Shown in pieces: positions 47,968 to 54,053 of a DNA stretch of 54,053 nt (the first letter of the stretch is position 1; every line of letters starts with the position of its first letter). The position numbers were made by a program, and so were the translations under genes. This stretch comes from Prevotella sp. GTDB taxonomy: Bacteria > Bacteroidota > Bacteroidia > Bacteroidales > Bacteroidaceae. The notes beneath the pieces were generated by a model that ran no database searches, was not told the origin of the DNA, and saw only the letters and a list, made by a program, of their open reading frames with translations. The DNA lies in NCBI GenBank assembly GCA_017417465.1, contig JAFPZD010000157.1, forward strand, positions 1-54,053, given 5' to 3'.

Positions 47968-50550
47968 ATGAGACAACCAATGTTCACAACCGCAAATCGT
48001 ATTCTTATGCTCGTTGTGCTGTTAGTCAATGTTTGCTACCTGAAGGCACAACAAACCGAAGAAATAGCCCCCTTCCGCACATGGGCTATGACGCCACCCA
48101 TGGGATGGAACTCATGGGACTGCTACTACTCCAGTGTCACCGAGAAAGAGGTGATGCAGAACGCGCAGTACCTCGTCGACAACGACCTCGTGCGCCACGG
48201 CTGGCAATATGTCGTCGTCGATATTCGCTGGTACTGCAACCACCCCTCGCTCGGCGGAGGCAACTATAACCAGCGCGGCACGCAGGACTACGTCATCGAT
48301 GACTACGGGCGCTATCTGCCGTCGCCCGCACGCTTCCCCTCCTGCATGGTCGACGGTGTCAACCAGGGCTTCAAGGCGCTTGCCGACACCCTTCACAAGA
48401 TGGGCCTGAAGCTCGGCATCCACATCATGCGCGGCGTCCCGAAGTCGGTCGTCGGTTCCTCCTACAAACTGAAAGGCAGCGAGGAGACGCCCTGGAACCA
48501 GGTCTACAGCTCCACCACCCCCGCCTGCACCTGGCTGAAAGACAACTTGACGGTGCGCAACAATGAGGCGGGACAGCTCTACTATAACTCCATCATGGAC
48601 CTCTATGCCGCCTGGGGTGTCGACTTTTTGAAAATCGACGACCTGAGCCGTCCGTTCTATACCGACGAGATCCGCATGATCAGGAAAGCCATCGACCAGA
48701 CGGGCCGCCCCATCGTGCTGTCGCTCTCGCCCGGCAAGACACAGCTACAGTATGCCCAGCACTGTCTCGACAATGCCAACATGTGGCGCATGATGGACGA
48801 CCTCTGGGACACCTGGAGCGCCGTCGACGCCGTCTTTGCCGAGGCCGATGCCTGGAGCCAGTATGCACGTCCCGGCAACTATGCCGACTGCGACATGCTG
48901 CCCCTCGGACAGATTGCCATGACCATCGGCGACCCGGGCTACACCTCCGCACAGAGTGGCCACTGGACCAACCTCACGAAGGACGAGCAGCTCACGATGA
49001 TGACGCTCTGGGGCATCTGCCACTCACCGCTCTTCTTTGGTGGCGAGATGACACGCAACGATGAGTTTACCCTGTCGCTGCTCAACAATGAGGCGTACCA
49101 CCGCATGCACAAGTATGCCGTCGACGCCCATCAGGTGCTCAACGACGAGGACCTCGGACACGTCGTATGGACATCCACCGACCCCGAAACCGGCAACCGC
49201 TACCTCGCACTCTTCCAGCGCGACAACAACCGCTGGATTGTAGGTGCAAAAGCCCTCTACCGCTCCGAGACAGTGGCCTACACCACCGATGGTCACAAGG
49301 TGGACGTCGACATCCCCTGGCCTGAAGGCTCGAAGACGCTGGTGCTTGTCGTCGACGACGGTGGCGACAACTTCAACTACGACCATGGCGACTGGATCAA
49401 CCCCACGCTCATCCTCCGCGATGGCACCGAGGTGCCACTGACCGGCAAGTTCAAGACGCGCGACTATACCAACTCTTACTTCAACCGCGTCTACGAGAAC
49501 AGGAATGTGGACAATGGCGGTAAGATGAATGTCATGGGCGTCAGCTACGACCGAGGCTTCTCGACCGATGCCAATGCGGCACTCTTCTTCCAGATACCCG
49601 ACACGATGGATGTGGTGCGCTTCACCGCCATGGCGGCCGCCGACGACTCGGGCATCAACCAGACAGGGGCCACCACCAGCATACGCTTCATGGTGTTCGA
49701 CCAGAACCCGCTCGCCAACGAGCAGGACGATGCCGCAGCACGCTCGGGGCTCATCAGCCGCACGGGCACGCGCAGCGCCACCCTTGAGGCCGACATTACG
49801 GGCGCCAATCAGCTCAAAATCGTCGTCAGCAACTATGGTGACGGCTTCGCCTACGACCGCGCCGACCTTATCAATCCGGTGCTCATCGACGCCAATGGCA
49901 ACGAGACATCGCTCGTGAGCCTTCACAACGCGCTCTTCAGCTCCTACACCTCCGAGTGGGGCAGTCTGCACCTCAACAGCAACGTTGAGAACGGCACGTT
50001 ACGCGTCGACGGCCAGTCCTACACCACCGGCCTGGGCCTCAATGCACAGTGCACGCTGATCTACAACCTGCCCGAAGGCCACAACTACACGACCTTCCGC
50101 GCACTCTGCGGCTACGACAGCAGTTGCGACACCGACAACAAGTCGGCCAGTGGCACCACCATGGAGTTCCTGATCTATGCCACACAGCAGTCACAGAGCT
50201 TCGAGTTCGACCTGACAAGCTTAGGCTATGGCAGCACCGACGAGGTGCCCGTCTACGACATCTGGGCTCGCCAGGACATCGGCAATGCCACCGCCACCAT
50301 CACCGCCAAAGTTCCCTCGCACGGCGTGCGCCTCTTCCGCCTCGGCAACAATAAGCCCTACGTCGGGCTCCGTGGCGACGTTAACAACGACGGGCAGGTC
50401 GGCATCGGCGACATCGTCGCCATCACCAATGTCATGGCTGGCATCGAGACCGACGCCGCCACCATCTTACGGGCCAACGTGAATGGCGACCAGGAAGTTG
50501 GCATCGGCGACATTGTCACCATCACCAACATCATGGCGGGAATGGAGTGA
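47968..50550 (+). CDS. GH27 alpha-galactosidase with C-terminal dockerin-like domain
   Basis: 860 residues with a signal peptide (NRILMLVVLLVNVCYLKAQ). The GH27 (beta/alpha)8 domain spans about 35-390 (TPPMGWNSWDCYYSS at its start). The predicted nucleophile is Asp224 in FLKIDDLSR and the acid/base Asp307 in GNYADCDML; both match the GH27 pattern. A beta-sandwich domain (to about 470) and two NPCBM-like modules (about 475-590 and 610-780) follow. The last 58 residues are two dockerin-type loops (GDVNNDGQVGIGD and ANVNGDQEVGIGD), shared with the BspA-like protein. It should release alpha-galactose or a related sugar (GH27 also includes beta-L-arabinopyranosidases) from polysaccharide outside the cell. 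Single gene with its own promoter. Confidence 0.92.
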   Translation: MRQPMFTTANRILMLVVLLVNVCYLKAQQTEEIAPFRTWAMTPPMGWNSWDCYYSSVTEKEVMQNAQYLVDNDLVRHGWQYVVVDIRWYCNHPSLGGGNYNQRGTQDYVIDDYGRYLPSPARFPSCMVDGVNQGFKALADTLHKMGLKLGIHIMRGVPKSVVGSSYKLKGSEETPWNQVYSSTTPACTWLKDNLTVRNNEAGQLYYNSIMDLYAAWGVDFLKIDDLSRPFYTDEIRMIRKAIDQTGRPIVLSLSPGKTQLQYAQHCLDNANMWRMMDDLWDTWSAVDAVFAEADAWSQYARPGNYADCDMLPLGQIAMTIGDPGYTSAQSGHWTNLTKDEQLTMMTLWGICHSPLFFGGEMTRNDEFTLSLLNNEAYHRMHKYAVDAHQVLNDEDLGHVVWTSTDPETGNRYLALFQRDNNRWIVGAKALYRSETVAYTTDGHKVDVDIPWPEGSKTLVLVVDDGGDNFNYDHGDWINPTLILRDGTEVPLTGKFKTRDYTNSYFNRVYENRNVDNGGKMNVMGVSYDRGFSTDANAALFFQIPDTMDVVRFTAMAAADDSGINQTGATTSIRFMVFDQNPLANEQDDAAARSGLISRTGTRSATLEADITGANQLKIVVSNYGDGFAYDRADLINPVLIDANGNETSLVSLHNALFSSYTSEWGSLHLNSNVENGTLRVDGQSYTTGLGLNAQCTLIYNLPEGHNYTTFRALCGYDSSCDTDNKSASGTTMEFLIYATQQSQSFEFDLTSLGYGSTDEVPVYDIWARQDIGNATATITAKVPSHGVRLFRLGNNKPYVGLRGDVNNDGQVGIGDIVAITNVMAGIETDAATILRANVNGDQEVGIGDIVTITNIMAGME

Positions 50551-50578
50551 TAACCCACCCCTAGCCCCTCTTATAAAA

Positions 50579-50960
50579 CAACGAATTAAGACGAATTTCA
50601 CGAATGACACGAATGAAAACAAGTTTTACGAATTATACGAATTTGCTACGCGCAGGCAATCGCCGCTTGCGGCGACAATTCGTGTCATCAATTATAATTC
50701 GTACAATTCGTGATATTCGTCTTAATTCGTTGTTAAAAAGAAAAGGGTGGGAGAGCTTAAATCGCCGCTTGCGGCGACAATTCGTGTCATCAATTATAAT
50801 TCGTACAATTCGTGATATTCGTCTTAATTCGTTGTTAAAAAGAAAGGGTGGGAGAGCTTAAATCGCCGCTTGCGGCGACAATTCGTGTCATCAATTATAA
50901 TTCGTACAATTCGTGATATTCGTCTTAATTCGTTGTTAAAAAGAAAAGGGTGGGAGAGCT
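50579..50960. repeat. Three 101-102-bp tandem repeats with an inverted lead segment
   Basis: Three near-identical units start at 50,658, 50,760 and 50,861. Each contains the palindrome CGCCGCTTGCGGCG and a run of AATTCGT words ending TCTTAATTCGTTG. The segment 50,579-50,645 is an inverted version of the same words (CAACGAATTAAGACGAATTT), so the whole can fold into a large hairpin. It follows the GH27 stop codon and may terminate transcription. No coding sequence is supported here. Confidence 0.92.
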
Positions 50961-51000
50961 AAATAAATAAGATAAGGTGGCGGCCTCGCATTGCCGCGGC

Positions 51001-51123
51001 AAGACATCAAGATAAGAAGACATCAAGACAACTTTAAACTATTGATGTCTTGTTGTCTTGATGTCTTCTTGTCTTGATGTCTTGTTGTCTTCTTGTCTAG
51101 TTGTCTTCTTGTCTTGATGTCCT
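51001..51123. repeat. Long inverted repeat and octanucleotide array before the porin gene end
   Basis: 51,001-51,032 pairs with 51,052-51,083 over 32 bp with one G-T mismatch. The right arm continues as about ten 8-bp units of the type GATGTCTT/GTTGTCTT up to 51,123. It lies between two convergent genes and is the likely bidirectional terminator. Confidence 0.88.
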
Positions 51124-51131
51124 GAACAAGC

Positions 51132-52820
51132 TTACAGTGTAATCTCGCAGCCGAGACCCACCACGTTGTTAGTACGTGTGAACGAGTTCTTGCCAGCGGG
51201 GATCGACAGTCCGAGGCTTTCCATGTTCTGTGCGGGCGTGTCCATGTCGTAATCCTCGTAGTTGGTCTGGAAGTAGGCAGCCGAGAGCTTCACGCGGTTG
51301 GAGACCTTATACTCCAGACCGAATCCGAAGGTATAGCTGCTGACGACGAACGACATGTCGTTCATGTAGGCATCGGTCAGCGGGTAGCGCGTCAGCTGTC
51401 CACCACCTGAGACGGTCAGGCGGTCGGTAATGTCCCACTCGGCACCGGCGAGATACTCATTGGTGCCGCCATCGAGCAGGCGCTCAGAGTGCTCATACCA
51501 GTGAGCCGACATGTCGTAGAAATGGTGATAGCCAAGGTTCAGGCGCACATTGTCGAGAATGCTCCACTGGGCACCGAGGGCAAGCTGTGCAGGCGAGTCC
51601 TCGGGCACGCTGGTGCCATCGACATACTTGTTGGTAGCCGCAATGACGCTGGCCTCCTCCAGGTCAGAGTCGTTCTTCATCCTCATGCGTGTCTTGAACT
51701 CATACTTGGCGGCAAAGTTGAAGGCACCGATCTTGTAGTCGATACCCAGCACGGGGGCAATGCCCCAGCCCGTCTGGTCGCTCTTCAGGTTCACACCATT
51801 CGAATAGGGAGCCAACGTCTCAGCACTGGCATTCAGTTGGTCACCCGTTGCCTGAAGCTGTGCGCCGGCAGCCTGTAGCTGCTGTCCTTTTTGGACAAGC
51901 TCCTGAATCTGCGGCAGCTGCATAGCCTGCTCCTGCGTCATGCCAGCGGCCATAGCCTGTGAAACGCCCTGCTTAATACCGGCTTCCACCTGTCCGGCCA
52001 TGTTGGCGATGTTGTTGCCAGCCTGCGTCATGCCAGCCTTGACACCCTCGAAATACTGCGGCAGCGTGATGCCCGTTGTGCCGTTCATCACCCGGATGTT
52101 ATGCAAGCGGGCTTCATACGAGGCCGTGCCGTAGAGCAGGCGCAGACCAGCATAGACCGACAGGTTGTCGTTCAGCTTACGGGCAGCACCAAGCTGGAAG
52201 CCGAAGTAGAACTGCTGACCCTTCATGTAGCCGTCGACGTCGTAGCCCGTCACGCTGGGCACACTGGCGTCAAAGTTCGACAAGCTGGCATTCAGGGCGT
52301 TCGACGTACCGATGAGCTTCTGTGCAATGGCGCCGACATAGGTCTCGAACGAGCCGATGCCCTTGTCGAACTCACACTTACCGCCACCGCCAGGCACCGA
52401 GAAGTTGAACTGGAAGCTCCACGGACCCTTATTGTAGGCTGCCTGAAGCGAGGGGATGAAGGGGGCGTTAGCCACGCCCTCGAACTCCTTCGTCGAGGCG
52501 CCACCATTCTTGACACCGAGCTTAAAAAGGTCGTTGGTGCCAGTGACGGTGCGCGTCTGGTGGGCATACTGCCAGTTGAAAGCCAAATGGAAGCCCTCGG
52601 GCATGAAGGCCACACCGGCAGGGTTCGAGTAGACACCGTCGAGGCCAATAGCGCCATCGCGTGCCGGATTACGCAGGAAGCTGACGCTCTGGTTGGTGTT
52701 CGTCAGGATACCACCGGCCGTAGCCGTCTGAAACTGAGAGAATGTGAAAAGGAGAACATGTGAAATGAACAGCACGAACCCCAAAATAGGTTTACGAGAC
52801 GTAATAGTTTTTGTTTCCAT
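51132..52820 (-). CDS. FadL/OmpP1-type outer-membrane transport protein
   Basis: 562 residues. After an N-terminal signal sequence (ILGFVLFISHVLLFTFSQFQ), the region GGILTNTNQSVSFLRNPARDG plus VYSNPAGVAFMPEG is the N-terminal hatch motif of the FadL/OmpP1/TodX family. A 14-strand barrel follows. Such porins pass hydrophobic molecules across the outer membrane. Residues about 255-340 hold an Ala/Gln-rich helical insert (GMTQEQAMQLPQIQELVQKGQ, LQAAGAQLQATGDQLNASAET), predicted coiled coil, in what would be a loop; I do not know it from FadL itself. A candidate -7 box on the minus strand lies at 52,915-52,922. Confidence 0.88.
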   Translation of the reverse strand: METKTITSRKPILGFVLFISHVLLFTFSQFQTATAGGILTNTNQSVSFLRNPARDGAIGLDGVYSNPAGVAFMPEGFHLAFNWQYAHQTRTVTGTNDLFKLGVKNGGASTKEFEGVANAPFIPSLQAAYNKGPWSFQFNFSVPGGGGKCEFDKGIGSFETYVGAIAQKLIGTSNALNASLSNFDASVPSVTGYDVDGYMKGQQFYFGFQLGAARKLNDNLSVYAGLRLLYGTASYEARLHNIRVMNGTTGITLPQYFEGVKAGMTQAGNNIANMAGQVEAGIKQGVSQAMAAGMTQEQAMQLPQIQELVQKGQQLQAAGAQLQATGDQLNASAETLAPYSNGVNLKSDQTGWGIAPVLGIDYKIGAFNFAAKYEFKTRMRMKNDSDLEEASVIAATNKYVDGTSVPEDSPAQLALGAQWSILDNVRLNLGYHHFYDMSAHWYEHSERLLDGGTNEYLAGAEWDITDRLTVSGGGQLTRYPLTDAYMNDMSFVVSSYTFGFGLEYKVSNRVKLSAAYFQTNYEDYDMDTPAQNMESLGLSIPAGKNSFTRTNNVVGLGCEITL

Positions 52821-53166
52821 ACCTTATTAATATATATACGTTATTTCGTTTTTGTATCTTTGCGTAGCCTGATGACCTTTTTACTATTTTTACCTATTTT
52901 ACGTAATGCCGCTGCAAAGGTACACAATTATTCGCACATTTCTGCCAAAAATGTGCAAAATATTTAAAACCTCCCAAATCTTTTTTGCGCTATGTCAATT
53001 GACACGCATTTTATTCAACCCAAAACATCGCTACCTTTCGAATCGATGTGTCCGACTTTTCGAATTGATGTGTCCGGCACATCGAGGGCGTGACATTGTA
53101 AATGACACCTTCTAATTGTGCAAGGTGCCCTTTCCGCTTTCCGCAGTAAACACAGGGGTAATATTC
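52821..53166. other. Intergenic region upstream of the porin gene
   Basis: AT-rich leader holding a minus-strand -7 candidate TACCTTTG (52,915-52,922) for the porin gene. Beyond it are two near-copies of TTTCGAATCGATGTGTCCG and TTTCGAATTGATGTGTCCG (about 53,035-53,078). An 80-codon minus-strand frame (53,011-53,253) is not convincing as a gene. Confidence 0.45.
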
Positions 53167-53216
53167 AAGTTGGCACAAGACGGTGGCGGAGACGTTCAGC
53201 GTCTTGTGCCAACTTG
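53167..53216. repeat. Perfect 17-bp inverted repeat
   Basis: CAAGTTGGCACAAGACG (53,167-53,183) and its exact complement CGTCTTGTGCCAACTTG (53,200-53,216) flank a 16-nt loop. There is no T-run, so it is not a standard terminator. It may be a protein-binding site, an element end or a structured RNA. Confidence 0.9.
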
Positions 53217-53258
53217 TATAGCCTGCTCTGCTATACTTCAATAGTTTTTTCAAAAAGT

Positions 53259-53332
53259 AATATCACTAATATCACACACGATTTATGCCTCTGATTCATA
53301 ACAGGTTAAAGTGTGATATTAGTGGTGATATT
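53259..53332. repeat. Inverted repeat of TGATATTAGTG words
   Basis: The left arm 53,259-53,277 and right arm 53,311-53,332 share a perfect 14-bp core (CACTAATATCACAC and its complement), with looser pairing outside it. Confidence 0.75.
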
Positions 53333-53439
53333 GTGATATTAAAAATTGGGAATTAACAAATATTGAGTATAAAATCACTGGTTAATAAGTTGTTCAGGTT
53401 GTGTGGATTGTCTTAAAGAAAATGGTGGTGGAATTATAA

Positions 53440-53560
53440 TTGCGAAAGCATGTTTGGGATTGCGAAAACACGCGAAAAAGCGAAAGGATGCGAAAATGTG
53501 GGATATATACAAAAGAATAAGGTTTTCGTGAAGTTCGCGCTTTCGTGCGCTTTCGCAATA
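53440..53560. repeat. GCGAAA word array with inverted right end
   Basis: Five GCGAAA words between 53,442 and 53,495 face the inverted words TTTTCG, GCTTTCG and GCTTTCGC between 53,523 and 53,557. TTGCGAAAGC can pair with GCTTTCGCAA across the segment. Confidence 0.65.
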
Positions 53561-53728
53561 AATATAAACCCAAATTGGTCATTAGAAAGTTCCATTTCAA
53601 CACCGATTTCCACACTGGTCGTGCGCGAGTCGTTCTTTTCTAAGCTGATGAAACGGGTGTGTGTTTTGCAGCCTTACAGTTAAAGTCACACTTTCGAAGT
53701 GTACTTGTACTCAATTTAACTAAAAAAC

Positions 53729-53800
53729 ATCCCGCTCATCCCGCTCATCTTGCACCCAAATTTAAGTGCGGGATGAGCGGGATGAGCGGGATCTTTTTTT
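53729..53800. terminator. Strong hairpin with T-run, terminator-like
   Basis: 27-bp arms (53,729-53,755 and 53,766-53,792) built from ATCCCGCTC words pair at 25 of 27 positions around a 10-nt loop. They are followed by a run of T on the plus strand and preceded by an A-run, so termination could be bidirectional. No adjacent gene is visible on the plus strand. Confidence 0.75.
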
Positions 53801-53849
53801 GTTAACTCAAATACTTTTTGTCTTTTCTATACCCACCTCTCTTCATTCG

Positions 53850-53975
53850 TAACTCTCGAGAATCAGCTCGCAATTCTCGAGAATCAGCTCGCAATTCTCG
53901 AGAATAAACTCTCAAAACCCGAGAATTAACTCGCAACTCTCGGGATTCAGGATTTATCTCGCGAATATAGAGATT
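53850..53975. repeat. 21-bp tandem repeat array
   Basis: About six units of 21 bp of the form CAATTCTCGAGAATCAGCTC plus G, with CTCGAG palindromes in the first three, decaying to the right. Period and style match the 22-bp arrays around cbiB. Confidence 0.8.
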
Positions 53976-54006
53976 AATTCAAGTTTCGCAAGCGATGAAA
54001 ACGATG

Positions 54007-54053
54007 CGCAGCCAGCCCCGTAGGGGCATGACAGTGGTAGCCAGCCATTTAAA
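54007..54053. repeat. Inverted partial copy of the 47.6-kb dispersed element, cut by the window end
   Basis: The reverse complement (GGCTGGCTACCACTGTCATG, then CCCCTACGGGGCTGGCT) matches 47,764-47,808 with only a few differences. The element probably continues beyond the window. Confidence 0.8.

Noticed and set aside
53011-53253. 80-codon minus-strand frame with a CxxC motif
   Set aside because: It spans the perfect 17-bp inverted repeat, lacks a recognisable domain or ribosome binding site, and its composition is that of intergenic DNA.
1-54053. tRNA or rRNA genes
   Set aside because: Gaps between genes were read for T-arm and acceptor patterns and for rRNA motifs; none was found, though small RNAs cannot be excluded by eye.

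Overview
The window is chromosomal DNA of a gut-type Bacteroidales bacterium, most likely Prevotellaceae. The evidence is a complete gldKLMN/porP type IX secretion cluster, promoters of the Bacteroidetes form (TTTG, about 20 nt, TAnnTTTG), a BspA-like surface protein, TonB-linked uptake genes and a large anaerobic cobalamin operon. No rRNA, tRNA, phage or CRISPR array was found. Identifications rest on motifs and remembered family sequences; no database search was run.

Layout: (1) 0.3-5.2 kb, minus strand: an M24 Xaa-Pro aminopeptidase, a glycyl radical enzyme closely resembling trans-4-hydroxy-L-proline dehydratase, and its radical-SAM activase. Together they suggest anaerobic use of proline/hydroxyproline peptides. 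(2) 5.2-6.5 kb: a REP-associated HUH (Y1) transposase with an extra C-terminal domain, with three 35-bp hairpin repeats upstream. (3) 6.5-8.6 kb: a zinc-metallopeptidase lipoprotein and malate dehydrogenase with a clear terminator. (4) 8.6-27.9 kb, plus strand: a cobalamin riboswitch followed by 13 tightly packed genes: TonB receptor, exported CbiK cobaltochelatase, substrate-binding lipoprotein, second TonB receptor, four two-domain corrin-ring fusions (CobJ-CbiC, CbiE-CbiT, CbiG-CobM, CbiJ-CbiD), a BtuC-type permease, CbiA, CobQ, a CobD/CobC-type PLP enzyme and CbiB. (5) 28.1-33.1 kb, minus strand: a DUF3667-type membrane protein, a UshA-like 5'-nucleotidase, and priA interrupted by a stop codon in a heptanucleotide repeat. 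(6) 33.3-39.7 kb, plus: a five-module BspA-like protein with a dockerin-like tail, and a GH78 alpha-L-rhamnosidase. (7) 39.7-47.5 kb, minus: outer-membrane barrel protein, gldN, gldM, gldL, gldK, porP and a gamma-carbonic anhydrase. (8) 48.0-50.6 kb: a GH27 alpha-galactosidase with the same dockerin-like tail. (9) 51.1-52.8 kb: a FadL/OmpP1-type porin. (10) 52.8-54.05 kb: a gene-poor stretch made of inverted and tandem repeats.

The strongest theme outside the genes is repetitive DNA that is often in frame inside proteins. Short-period repeats (mostly 7 bp, also 9 bp and 51 bp) and dispersed GC-rich repeats occur in the glycyl radical enzyme, its activase, both TonB receptors, CobJ-CbiC, CbiE, CbiJ, CbiA, CobQ, CbiB and PriA, often at domain linkers. 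The CbiA and PriA tracts could change reading frame when unit number changes. A separate hairpin family (GGTYGKGTG, then a stem closing on a TATT loop) occurs as a tandem array beside the RAYT transposase, inside the transposase gene itself, in CobQ and in GldL. Two base pairs of the stem covary between copies. This looks like a REP/RAYT system that has placed elements inside coding sequence.
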